NCBI RefSeq assembly: GCF_001427105.1
Contig: NZ_LMGI01000003.1
Coordinates: 536,618-600,617, forward strand
DNA: 64,000 bases
Origin: Sphingopyxis sp. Root154
GTDB lineage: Bacteria; Pseudomonadota; Alphaproteobacteria; Sphingomonadales; Sphingomonadaceae
Direction of reading: 5' to 3'
Position 1 is the stretch's first letter. Each line of letters begins with the position of its first letter. The notes below the pieces were generated by a model, which had not been told where the DNA came from, searched no databases, and saw nothing but the letters and a program-made list of their open reading frames with translations. Below are positions 8,408 to 16,537 of the stretch, one piece after another. A program made the position numbers and the translations under genes.

Positions 8408-9187
8408 ATGATTGCCGAGCGTGTCCTGTCACTGGCCGGCGTCCACAATTTCCGCGACTATGGTGGTTACGCGGTCGAGGGTGGCGGGCGGTTGCGCGAC
8501 GGGACGCTGTGGCGCTCGGCGCACCACGAGGCGGCGACCGACGATGATCTGGACGCACTCGATGCGCTGGGGCTCGAGACGGTGATCGACCTGCGCGGCG
8601 ACGACGAACGCGAGTTGCATCCGTGCCGCCGCTCCGAGACTTTCTCGGCGCGCGTGCTGTTCGCGGGCGGGATCACCGCCGGGCTCGCACCACATCTGCA
8701 GGCGGCGGGCGGGACGATCGACGTCGAGACGGCACGCGAGCGGATGATCGATACTTATGCCGGCATGCCCTATCGCCCCGCGCTCGTCGCGACGCTGCGG
8801 CTCTATCTGGCCGCGCTCGCCGAATATGACGCACCCAGCCTCGTCCACTGCGTTGCGGGTAAGGACCGCACCGGCTTTGCCGTCGCGATCGTCCACCGGT
8901 TGCTCGGGGTCCATGAAGATGACCTGATGCAGGATTATCTCCTCACCAACACCGCGGGCAAGATCGAGGAACGCATCGCGCAGGGCGCGGCGCATATCCG
9001 CTCGCGTTACGGCGCCGAAATCCACGACGATGCGATCCGCGCCCTGATGTCGGTCAACCCCGCCTACCTCGACGCCGCGCTTGCCACGGTGCGGCGCGAC
9101 CATGGCGATATCCCGACCTATGCCGAGGCCGTGCTGAACTTCACCCCCGAAATGCGCGAGGCGATCATCGACCGGCTGGTGCTGTAG
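8408..9187 (+). CDS. Tyrosine/dual-specificity phosphatase-like protein
   Basis: The protein of about 259 residues carries the cysteine-phosphatase P-loop HCVAGKDRTG, with nucleophile Cys148 and Arg154, and an N-terminal NFRDYGGY typical of the bacterial Y_phosphatase3/LipA-like group. Three consecutive ATGs lie at 8402, 8405 and 8408. AGGAG at 8396-8400 is best spaced for 8408, so the first two may not be used. The reading frame overlaps the end of the crotonase gene or abuts it, implying co-translation. Family members act on phosphotyrosine or phosphoinositides; the substrate here is unknown. Confidence 0.82.
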   Translation: MIAERVLSLAGVHNFRDYGGYAVEGGGRLRDGTLWRSAHHEAATDDDLDALDALGLETVIDLRGDDERELHPCRRSETFSARVLFAGGITAGLAPHLQAAGGTIDVETARERMIDTYAGMPYRPALVATLRLYLAALAEYDAPSLVHCVAGKDRTGFAVAIVHRLLGVHEDDLMQDYLLTNTAGKIEERIAQGAAHIRSRYGAEIHDDAIRALMSVNPAYLDAALATVRRDHGDIPTYAEAVLNFTPEMREAIIDRLVL

Positions 9188-9190
9188 GGG

Positions 9191-10525
9191 CTATTTGCCC
9201 CTGACGAGCACCCCGCCCTTCACCACCGCGTCGACGCTTTCGAGCTGGCGCACGTCGGTCAGCGGATTGCCGTCGACCGCAACGATGTCGGCGTAGCGCC
9301 CTACGGCGATCGCGCCGACATCCTTCTCACGGCCGAGCGCCTCGGCGGCGTTCTTCGTCGCGGCCTGGATCGCCTGCAGCGGCGTCATCCCATATTCGAC
9401 CATGACGCGGAACTGGCCGCCGACCTGCCCGTGCGGCATGACGCCGGCGTCGGAGCCGAACACCATGCGCACGCCGGCCTTCACCGCCTTGCGGAAATTG
9501 TCGCGCTGGATCTGCGCGACTTCGCGGTCCTTGCGGAGGTTATCTTCGAGCACGCCGTTCTTCGCGCCTTCGGCCTGCGTATACTCGGTGTTGTAGATAT
9601 CCATCGAGAACCACACCGGCTGCTTGCGCGCGAGCGCCATGCGGATGCCTTCGTCGTCGACGAGGCTGACATGCTCGATCGTGTCGATACCCGCGGCGAT
9701 CGCGGCGCGGATGCCCGACGCGCCGTGCGCATGCGCCGCGACGCGAAGGCCCCATTGATGCGCTTCGTCGGCGATGGCGGCGAGTTCTTTTTCGGAGACC
9801 TGCAACTGGCCGGGTTCGGTGTTACGCGAAAAGACCCCGCCGGTCGCGCAGACCTTGATCACCTCGGCGCCATATTTGCGCTGGCGGCGAACCTGGAAGC
9901 GCAGTTCCTCGGGCGTGTCGCCGATCCCCTCTTCCTTGCCGTCCTTCTTTTCGAGGCTGGGCGGCAGGAAGGTGCTGTCGCAATGCCCCCCGGTCGCGCC
10001 GAGCGCATAGCCCGCAGGAACGATGCGCGGCCCTGTTGCATAGCCCGCGTCGATCGCCTGCTTGAGCCCGATGTCGTTACGGTTGTCCGACCCGACGTTG
10101 CGCACGGTGGTGAAGCCGGCGCCGAGCATGTCGTTGGCGTTCTTGACCGCGGTCATGCCCCAGAAGCTGTCGGTGAATTCGAGCCCGCGATAGCCGCCGA
10201 TGTCGGCAGGGCCGTCGAGATGGACGTGCATGTCGATAAGGCCCGGGACGAGCGTCTTGTCGCCAAGGTCGATATGTTTGACGTTCGATCCCCAGCGGAC
10301 GGTGCGCGCGTCGGCGATGTTCGTGATCCGGCCGTCGGCGCCGACGAAGATCGCGGGAAACTCGACCGTCTTGCCGGTGAGCACGTCGATATAGCGCGCC
10401 GCGGTGATGACGGTCTGTCCGGCCGTGTCCTGTGCCTTTGCAGGGGCGATTGATGCGGCAAAAAGCGCCGTCGAACCCAAAGCGATTCCCCGCAGAAAAC
10501 TGCCTAACTTCACTCGCGATTGCAT
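9191..10525 (-). CDS. Exported metal-dependent amidohydrolase (imidazolonepropionase-like)
   Basis: The 444-residue product begins with a signal peptide (GIALGSTALFAASIAPAKAQ) and so probably acts in the periplasm. The amidohydrolase metal site is complete: HxH in DMHVHLDG, a likely carboxylated Lys in EVIKVCATGG, His in AAHAHG and TIEHVS, and Asp in FGSDAG. Close relatives in sphingomonads are Xaa-Pro dipeptidase or N-acyl amino-acid hydrolases, so the substrate may be a dipeptide or amide. The open frame extends to 10693, but ATG 10525 places the signal peptide correctly. Confidence 0.85.
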   Translation of the reverse strand: MQSRVKLGSFLRGIALGSTALFAASIAPAKAQDTAGQTVITAARYIDVLTGKTVEFPAIFVGADGRITNIADARTVRWGSNVKHIDLGDKTLVPGLIDMHVHLDGPADIGGYRGLEFTDSFWGMTAVKNANDMLGAGFTTVRNVGSDNRNDIGLKQAIDAGYATGPRIVPAGYALGATGGHCDSTFLPPSLEKKDGKEEGIGDTPEELRFQVRRQRKYGAEVIKVCATGGVFSRNTEPGQLQVSEKELAAIADEAHQWGLRVAAHAHGASGIRAAIAAGIDTIEHVSLVDDEGIRMALARKQPVWFSMDIYNTEYTQAEGAKNGVLEDNLRKDREVAQIQRDNFRKAVKAGVRMVFGSDAGVMPHGQVGGQFRVMVEYGMTPLQAIQAATKNAAEALGREKDVGAIAVGRYADIVAVDGNPLTDVRQLESVDAVVKGGVLVRGK

Positions 10526-10599
10526 GTTTACCCCGCCCGTTGTTGGTGCCCGGCTATCGTGATGGCAAAGCGGTGCGAAATAGGACAGCGGAAAATGCG

Positions 10600-11220
10600 T
10601 CAGGCGGCCGCCCTGTGCCTTGCCACCCACCAGGCGCCAAGCAGCGCGAAGGCGGTGCCGAGCATCGTGCCGCCGGCGATGTCGCTCGCCCAATGGACGC
10701 CGAGCATGATGCGCGAGAAGCCGTTGAGGATGATCATCGCCGCCGCGAGCGTCCAGGCGTAGGGGCGCCAGCGCGGCGGCGCGAGCCAGGCGAGGAGCAG
10801 ATAGACGGCCGCGGCGCTCGTCGCGTGGCCGCTGGGGTAGGAATAGCTTGTCTGATGGTCGAGATGATCGATCAGGTCGGGACGCGCCCGGCCGAAGCCG
10901 AGTTTCATAAGGCTAGACGCGAGATTCGAGAGCAGCGACGCACCGCCGAGCGCGACGGCGCAGCGCGGGCCGCACCAGCGCCAGACGAGCCCGCAGAGCA
11001 GGATCACGATGATCCAGCGCGGCGTGCCGCCCCCGATCCAGCTTGCCCATTGCATGAAAGCGATGAAGGCGGGGGCGCTTTCATCGACGCGGAGTGCCAG
11101 CGCGTGCGAGACCTGCCAATCGGCCGCCTGCGTCCAGCCTGCACCGACCGCAAAGCCCAACAGGATCGTCGCGGCGATCAACGCCGCTGATGCCGCCAGT
11201 GGCCGAGACGTACCCGTCAT
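10600..11220 (-). CDS. Membrane PAP2-family phosphatase
   Basis: This 206-residue integral membrane protein has all three PAP2 signature pieces: KLGFGRARPDL (KX6RP), SYPSGH, and SRIMLGVHWASD (SRX5HX3D). About five to six hydrophobic helices are visible. Family members dephosphorylate undecaprenyl pyrophosphate, phosphatidic acid or lipid A intermediates, and the choice cannot be made from sequence. ATG 11220 overlaps the stop of the upstream gene (ATGA), marking it as the last gene of the pdhC-lpdA transcript or a close follower. Confidence 0.85.
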   Translation of the reverse strand: MTGTSRPLAASAALIAATILLGFAVGAGWTQAADWQVSHALALRVDESAPAFIAFMQWASWIGGGTPRWIIVILLCGLVWRWCGPRCAVALGGASLLSNLASSLMKLGFGRARPDLIDHLDHQTSYSYPSGHATSAAAVYLLLAWLAPPRWRPYAWTLAAAMIILNGFSRIMLGVHWASDIAGGTMLGTAFALLGAWWVARHRAAA

Positions 11221-11813
11221 CCTTCGGCCGCTTCCGGTGTGCGCCGCGATTGGCGCCAGGCATCGAGGTGGGCCGCAAAGTGACGTAGCTGTTCCGTCCC
11301 GCCGTCGATATCGTTGTCGATCAGCCTGAGTTCGCGGGTCACGCCACCGGCGCGATAGCGAAGATAGAGACCATGCCGCAGCCGGGCGCCGAGTTTTGCC
11401 GATCCGGAGGCGTCCCCCGGCAAACGGTCGGCGCGATCGAATATGGCGTCGATGATCGCCTCGACGGGCAACGGGTCGGCCTTCGCTCCGTAGCTCGAAT
11501 GGAGATGGAGGCGGCCGCCTTCGATCCTTGCCGCCACCTCGCGGGTTACCGCTCGCAAGCCATGCCGGCCGGCGTAGAAAAGGCACACGCCCCCCGCGAC
11601 GATCAGCAAGGGAATCTTGAACGGCGCCAGCGGGTCGCGGTGCGGTGCGGGTGCAGGCAGTTCCATGCCGGAGAGGTGCAGGCTTTGCGGTGGCGCCTCG
11701 CGCTCGACGTGCATCAGGCCAGCGACCACAAGGGCGATCGCCGCCACCCCCAGAAAGAACAGCATCTTGAGGATGCTGCCCGTCCGGGAGAAATGAAGGA
11801 TCGACGGATTCAA
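11217..11813 (-). CDS. Two-helix membrane protein of unknown function
   Basis: This 198-residue protein has two hydrophobic segments (about 16-34 and 67-85) with a short periplasmic loop. A soluble C-terminal domain of about 110 residues follows and contains alternating beta-like stretches, for example GRLHLHSSYG and RELRLIDNDIDGG. The layout recalls small bacterial PH-like membrane proteins, but I do not recognise a family. It lies 21 bases after lpdA and overlaps the PAP2 gene. Confidence 0.65.
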   Translation of the reverse strand: MNPSILHFSRTGSILKMLFFLGVAAIALVVAGLMHVEREAPPQSLHLSGMELPAPAPHRDPLAPFKIPLLIVAGGVCLFYAGRHGLRAVTREVAARIEGGRLHLHSSYGAKADPLPVEAIIDAIFDRADRLPGDASGSAKLGARLRHGLYLRYRAGGVTRELRLIDNDIDGGTEQLRHFAAHLDAWRQSRRTPEAAEG

Positions 11814-11834
11814 GCGGTGATGCCTCGTCCGGCC

Positions 11835-13232
11835 CTAGATGTGGAGTGGACGCCCGAATGCCGCCAGCACACCCTCATGCATCGTTTCGCTGAGCGTCGG
11901 ATGCGGGAAGACGGTGCCGATGAAATCATCCTCGACCAGCTCGGCGGTCTTGCCGATCGTATAGCCCTGGATCAGTTCGGTGACCTCGGCGCCGATCATG
12001 TGTGCGCCGAGCAGTTCGCCGGTCTTCGCGTCGAACACCGTCTTGGTGAAACCCTCGGACTCGCCGAGCGCAATCGCCTTGCCGTTGCCGATGAACGGGA
12101 AGGTGCCGGCCTTGACCTCGTAGCCGAGTTCCTTCGCCTTCGCCTCGGTCAGCCCGACGCTGGCGATCTGCGGGCGGCAATAGGTGCAGCCGGGGATGTT
12201 GCGTGGGTCCATCGCGTGCGGATGGTTGCCCGCGATCGCCTCGACCGAAATCACCGATTCGTGCATCGCCTTGTGCGCGAGCCACGGCGGCGCGGTGACG
12301 TCGCCGATCGCCCAGATGCCGGGGACATTGGTGCGGCACATCGCGTCGGTGTCGATATGGCCCTTGGTTGTCTTCACGCCGAGCGCTTCGAGCCCGATAT
12401 TCTCGGTGTTCGGGACGATGCCGATCGCGACGATCGCGTGGCTGAACTCGGCGCTTTCGGTCTTGCCTTCCTTGGTCTTGATCTTCGCGGTGACGCCTGT
12501 AGCAGTCGCTTTCAGTTCCTCGACGCCGGCGCCGGTGAAGATCGTCATACCCTGCTTCTTGAGCGCCTTTTCAAGGAAAGCCGACACATCGGCGTCCTCG
12601 ACGGGGACGAGGCGGTCGAGCATTTCGACGACGGTGACGTCGACGCCCATGTCGCTGTAGAAGCTCGCGAACTCGATCCCGATCGCGCCCGATCCGATGA
12701 CAAGCAGCTTTTTGGGCATTTCGGGCGGGACGAGCGCGTGGCGATAGGTCCAGATGCGCTTGCCGTCGGCCGGGGCGAACGGCAGGTCGCGGGCGCGGGC
12801 GCCGGTGGCGACGATGATATTCTTGGCGGTGAGGGTCTCGGTGCCCTTCTCGCCCTTGACCTCGAGCTTGCCCGGCGCGGTCAGCTTGCCCTCGCCCATA
12901 TGGACGGTGATCTTGTGCTTCTTCATCAGGAAGGCGACGCCCTGGCTCAGCTGCTTCGCAACGCCGCGGCTACGTTTCACCACCGCGTCGATATCGGCGC
13001 TGATCTGTGCCGCCACGAGGCCGTAATCGCCCGCATGCTGCATATAGTGATAGATTTCGGCCGAGCGCAGCAGCGCCTTGGTCGGGATGCAGCCCCAGTT
13101 GAGGCAGATGCCGCCAAGATTCTCGCGCTCGACGATCGCGGTTTTCTGGCCCAGTTGAGCGGCGCGGATCGCCGCGACATAGCCGCCGGGCCCCGAGCCG
13201 AGGACGATGAGGTCGTAATTGATGTCAGCCAT
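11835..13232 (-). CDS. lpdA: Dihydrolipoyl dehydrogenase (E3)
   Basis: This 465-residue flavoprotein reoxidises dihydrolipoyl groups of 2-oxoacid dehydrogenase complexes with NAD. The FAD motif GSGPGGYVAA is near residue 12, the redox-active disulphide is Cys43-Cys48 (GGICLNWGC), a second nucleotide motif VIGSGAIGIEF appears mid-protein, and the catalytic His-Glu pair lies in FPHPTLSETMHEG. ATG 13232 is one base beyond the pdhC stop, so E2 and E3 are translated together. This E3 therefore probably serves pyruvate dehydrogenase, although one E3 often serves several complexes. Confidence 0.95.
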   Translation of the reverse strand: MADINYDLIVLGSGPGGYVAAIRAAQLGQKTAIVERENLGGICLNWGCIPTKALLRSAEIYHYMQHAGDYGLVAAQISADIDAVVKRSRGVAKQLSQGVAFLMKKHKITVHMGEGKLTAPGKLEVKGEKGTETLTAKNIIVATGARARDLPFAPADGKRIWTYRHALVPPEMPKKLLVIGSGAIGIEFASFYSDMGVDVTVVEMLDRLVPVEDADVSAFLEKALKKQGMTIFTGAGVEELKATATGVTAKIKTKEGKTESAEFSHAIVAIGIVPNTENIGLEALGVKTTKGHIDTDAMCRTNVPGIWAIGDVTAPPWLAHKAMHESVISVEAIAGNHPHAMDPRNIPGCTYCRPQIASVGLTEAKAKELGYEVKAGTFPFIGNGKAIALGESEGFTKTVFDAKTGELLGAHMIGAEVTELIQGYTIGKTAELVEDDFIGTVFPHPTLSETMHEGVLAAFGRPLHI

Positions 13233-13233
13233 C

Positions 13234-14541
13234 TTACGCCACCAGTCCCAGCGGGCTTTCGACAAGCTCCTTGAAGGTCTTCATCAAGAGCGCGCCGTCG
13301 GCGCCGTCGATCGCGCGGTGGTCAAAGCTGCCGGTCGCCGACATGACGGTTGCGATCGCGAGCGCGTCGTCGACAATATACGGCCGCTTTTCGCCCGCGC
13401 CGATCGCCATGATCATGCCCTGCGGCGGGTTGATTACCGCGGTGAACTGCTTGATCCCCATCATGCCCATGTTCGAGATCGAGGCGGTGCCGCCCTGATA
13501 TTCATTGGGCTGGAGCTTGCCTTCCTTCGCTTTCGCCGCGAGTTCGGACATTTCGGTCGAGATTTTCGACATCGACTTGCCGCCGGCATCGACGATGATC
13601 GGGGTGATCAGGCCGCCGGGGATGCTGACCGCGACCGAGATGTCGGCGCGCTTGTACTGGCGCATCACATCGCCGCCGAAGCTGACGTTGCATGCGGGCA
13701 CGCGTTCGAGCGCGACCGCGAGCGCCTTGATCAGCATGTCGTTAACGCTGAGCTTGACGCCGCGGCTTTCGAGGCTGGCGTTGAGCTCGCCGCGCAGCTT
13801 GAGCAGCGCGTCGAGGCGGATGTCGACGGTCAGGTAGATGTGCGGCGATTGCTGCATCGATTCCGTCAGGCGGCGCGCGATCGTCTTGCGCATGCCGCTG
13901 AGCTTCTCATCCTCGTGCGGGATGCCGAAATCGGGGATGGAACCAGCAGTCCCCGGTGCAGGAGTTGCCGCCGGAGCAGCGGCGGCGGGGGCCGGCGCGG
14001 CGGTTGCGGCAGATGCCGTGGTGCCAGCGGGCGCGCCTTCAAGGTCGGCCTTGACTATGCGGCCGCCCGGGCCGGTGCCGGTCAGGCTCTTGAGGTCGAT
14101 GCCCTGTTCGGCGGCGAGGCGCTTGGCAAGCGGGCTTGCCTTGATGCGGTCGCCCGACGCGGCGGGGGCGGCTGCCGGAGCCGCCGCGGGCGTCGGCGCA
14201 GGCGCAGCGACGGGCGCTTCGGCCTTCGGTTCAGCGGCAGGAGTCGCCGCCGGGGCCGGCGCGGGAGCCGGAGCAGCCTTCGCGCTTCCGGCATCTTCGC
14301 CCTCGCCCGCGATCACTGCGATAACGGTGCCGACCTTCACATTGTCGGTGCCTTCGGGCACCAATATCTGGCTGACGATGCCTTCGTCGATCGCTTCGAA
14401 TTCCATCGTCGCCTTGTCGGTTTCGATCTCGGCGAGCAGGTCGCCCGATTTGACCGTGTCGCCTTCCTTGACCAGCCATTTGGCAAGGGTGCCTTCCTCC
14501 ATCGTCGGCGAGAGGGCGGGCATTTTGAGTTCGATTGGCAT
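13234..14541 (-). CDS. pdhC: Pyruvate dehydrogenase complex E2, dihydrolipoyl acetyltransferase
   Basis: The 435-residue protein has a single lipoyl domain (1-77, lipoyl Lys43 in [11 protein letters not shown]) followed by a long Ala/Pro-rich hinge. A subunit-binding domain of the type [18 protein letters not shown] comes next, then a second Ala/Pro linker and the acetyltransferase domain ending in [16 protein letters not shown] with the catalytic Hxxx[16 protein letters not shown] is typical of pyruvate rather than 2-oxoglutarate E2. The frame is open upstream, but the lipoyl domain fixes ATG 14541. The E1 genes are not in this window. Confidence 0.95.
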   Translation of the reverse strand: MPIELKMPALSPTMEEGTLAKWLVKEGDTVKSGDLLAEIETDKATMEFEAIDEGIVSQILVPEGTDNVKVGTVIAVIAGEGEDAGSAKAAPAPAPAPAATPAAEPKAEAPVAAPAPTPAAAPAAAPAASGDRIKASPLAKRLAAEQGIDLKSLTGTGPGGRIVKADLEGAPAGTTASAATAAPAPAAAAPAATPAPGTAGSIPDFGIPHEDEKLSGMRKTIARRLTESMQQSPHIYLTVDIRLDALLKLRGELNASLESRGVKLSVNDMLIKALAVALERVPACNVSFGGDVMRQYKRADISVAVSIPGGLITPIIVDAGGKSMSKISTEMSELAAKAKEGKLQPNEYQGGTASISNMGMMGIKQFTAVINPPQGMIMAIGAGEKRPYIVDDALAIATVMSATGSFDHRAIDGADGALLMKTFKELVESPLGLVA

Positions 14542-14714
14542 GGTTAGGCGTGTCCCTCTTGAACCTTGGGCGTCAGTCTCGCAGGCGTCGCCTGCCGCTA
14601 CGGTTTGTTCCTCGCCATAAGCCTTGCGTCGGTCAAGGTCTAGCGGGCCAACTTGCGTTTCATACGAATGTGACGCACTCTTTACCCCAAGCAAAAACAC
14701 GAGGGGTCGGGGTG

Positions 14715-15170
14715 ATGCGGACATATCTGGTAGTGATCGACGACAGTCCGGAGGCGACACTGGCGCTGCGTTTTGCCGCGCGGCGTGCGGCGCGGACGGG
14801 GGGCGGCGTCATCGTACTGGCTATCATCCCGCCGCAGGATTTCGTCGCGTTCGGTGGTGTCCAGGCGACGATCGAAGCCGAAGCGCGCGAGCATGCCGAG
14901 GAACTGGTGGCCGCTGCCGCCGATGCGGTGGTGCAGGAAGCGGGCGTCACCCCGCAGATCATGGTGAAGTCGGGCAAACCCGCCGAGGTGGTGCGCGAAG
15001 TAATCGGCGCGAGCGACGAGATCGCGGCGCTGGTGCTCGCGACGGCAGCGAGCGGCGCGCCGGGGCCGCTGGTTGCGCATTTCACCGGACAGGATGCGGG
15101 GACGCTTCCCTGTCCGGTGATGCTGGTGCCGGGCGGGATCGATATCGCCCGGCTCGATGCATTGAGTTAG
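14715..15170 (+). CDS. Universal stress protein (UspA family)
   Basis: This 151-residue single-domain Usp begins [18 protein letters not shown], the characteristic first strand with an Asp that contacts nucleotide. It ends with [12 protein letters not shown]. The usual ATP-binding G2xG9GS/T is modified to [18 protein letters not shown], so nucleotide binding may be altered. GAGGGGTCGGGG just upstream supports ATG 14715 although the frame is open to 14535. It diverges from pdhC across about 170 bases and converges with the next gene, overlapping it by four bases. Confidence 0.85.
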   Translation: MRTYLVVIDDSPEATLALRFAARRAARTGGGVIVLAIIPPQDFVAFGGVQATIEAEAREHAEELVAAAADAVVQEAGVTPQIMVKSGKPAEVVREVIGASDEIAALVLATAASGAPGPLVAHFTGQDAGTLPCPVMLVPGGIDIARLDALS

Positions 15171-15556
15171 ACGACCAGGCTGCGCGGCGAGCCCGCGTCT
15201 TTCCATTCGAGAATAGCAAAGCCGAGAACGCCGAAGGCTTGCGCCATGACGACCGCGATGCCGAGGCCGGTCATCTGCCCGGCAAAGGTCGCGACGACCG
15301 CGGAACTTGCCGCGACCCAGCCGAGGTTGCCGATTGCGATCAGCTTGACCAGCGCCGGATTCGGCACCGCCTGCCGCGCGGCGACGATCATCAGCAGCGC
15401 GGCGGCGAGGCAGATCCAGCCACCGATCGCGACGATATTTTCGGGCAGCCCGAGCAGCGCGCCGACGGGTGCGGCGGCGAACAGGCCGATGGCAAAAACG
15501 CCTCCGCAGGTGATGGCGTCGGCGACGAGGATGTTCTTCAGGTTGAGGATCGACAT
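15167..15556 (-). CDS. Small four-helix membrane protein
   Basis: The 129-residue protein consists almost entirely of four hydrophobic helices (about 12-32, 40-60, 70-92 and 98-116) and ends in a short cytoplasmic tail. I recognise no catalytic motif. ATG 15556 follows AGGAGAACCCAT on its strand. It diverges from the XRE-type regulator at 15674, an arrangement in which the regulator often controls its neighbour. That control is inferred only. Confidence 0.65.
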   Translation of the reverse strand: MSILNLKNILVADAITCGGVFAIGLFAAAPVGALLGLPENIVAIGGWICLAAALLMIVAARQAVPNPALVKLIAIGNLGWVAASSAVVATFAGQMTGLGIAVVMAQAFGVLGFAILEWKDAGSPRSLVV

Positions 15557-15673
15557 ATGGGTTCTCCTTTCGACCTCCTCAAACTGGACTCGAAAGTGAA
15601 TGGCGTCGATTACGCCGGAGGTAATGGAAAACAGGAAGGCGGAGGTATAGCTCTCCGGATGAAGGAGACGATC

Positions 15674-16456
15674 ATGCAAGTCGCGACGCTGGGCGAGCAA
15701 TTGCGCGAATGGCGCACCCGCCGCCGGATGAGCCAGATGGACCTCGCGCTCGATACCGAGATTTCGACGCGCCACCTGAGCTTTATCGAAACAGGGCGGT
15801 CGAAGCCAAGCGCGGCGATGTTGCAGCGAATCGCCGACTGCCTCGAGGTGCCGCACCGCGCGCGCAACGCGATGCTGCTCGCGGCGGGCTATGCTCCCGA
15901 CTATCAGGAACGGCCGCTCGATAGCGCCGAAATGGCCGGGATGCGCGCGATCGTCGAGCATGTGCTGAAGGGGCACGAGCCCTACCCCGCGCTCGCGGTC
16001 GACCGGCATTGGAATATGGTCGCGGCGAACAGCGCCGTCGCAATCCTCGCGGGGCTTGCCGCGCCGCACCTGTTCGAACCGCCTGTCAACGTGCTTCGCA
16101 TTGCGCTCCACCCGGAGGGGCTCGCGCCGCATATCGTCAATCAGGGCGAATGGCGCGCGCATCTTCTCGAACGGCTCGATCACCAGATCGATGCGAGCGC
16201 CGACGCCGGGCTGATCGCGCTGCGCGAGGAACTTGCGGGCTATCCCGCCGTGGAAGACGAGCATCAACGAAGCGCGGCGAATGGTATTGCGGTGCCGCTA
16301 ATTCTCGACACGCCGATGGGTCAAATTCGCTTTGTGTCGACGGTGACCATTTTCGGAACGCCGGTGGATATCACGTTGTCCGAACTGGCGATCGAGGCGT
16401 TTTTCCCGGCGGATGCGGAGAGCGCGGTATTGTTGCAGACGCTGGCAAACAAATAG
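15674..16456 (+). CDS. XRE-family regulator with MmyB-like ligand domain
   Basis: The 260-residue protein has an N-terminal helix-turn-helix (about 5-60; LREWRTRRRMSQMDLAL then STRHLSFIETGRSKPS). A PAS-like MmyB domain follows (AVDRHWNMVAANSAV near residue 115, then HPEGLAPHI and ELAIEAFFPAD). In MmyB-type regulators this domain binds a fatty-acid-like ligand. The ribosome site GAAGGAG at 15661-15667 selects ATG 15674 over an in-frame ATG at 15659. It probably regulates the divergent membrane gene or itself. Confidence 0.85.
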   Translation: MQVATLGEQLREWRTRRRMSQMDLALDTEISTRHLSFIETGRSKPSAAMLQRIADCLEVPHRARNAMLLAAGYAPDYQERPLDSAEMAGMRAIVEHVLKGHEPYPALAVDRHWNMVAANSAVAILAGLAAPHLFEPPVNVLRIALHPEGLAPHIVNQGEWRAHLLERLDHQIDASADAGLIALREELAGYPAVEDEHQRSAANGIAVPLILDTPMGQIRFVSTVTIFGTPVDITLSELAIEAFFPADAESAVLLQTLANK

Positions 16457-16460
16457 CTGG

Positions 16461-16525
16461 TCATTCCCGCGAAAGCGGGAACCCAGTCTGGCGTTGCTGC
16501 TGGGTTCCCGCTTTCGCGGGAATGA
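16461..16525. repeat. Nested palindrome, intergenic repeat (copy A)
   Basis: Two 26-base arms (16461-16486 and 16500-16525) are perfect reverse complements around a 13-base centre. Each arm contains its own hairpin, CCCGCGAAAGCGGG. A near copy lies at 51433-51497. It sits between the convergent XRE regulator and rnr, so it may also terminate transcription. No T-run follows on either strand. Confidence 0.85.
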
Positions 16526-16537
16526 CGAAGGGATGCA

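Noticed and set aside
11373-13274. 633-residue open frame on the plus strand opposite the tail of the pdhC operon and lpdA
   Set aside because: It is antisense to strongly supported lpdA and its neighbours. It has an Arg/Asp/Ala-rich composition typical of GC-rich shadow frames and no recognisable motif.
15609-15625. ATTAC-N7-GTAAT dyad between the XRE regulator and its divergent neighbour
   Set aside because: Arms are only 5 bases long, which is expected by chance in a region of this size.
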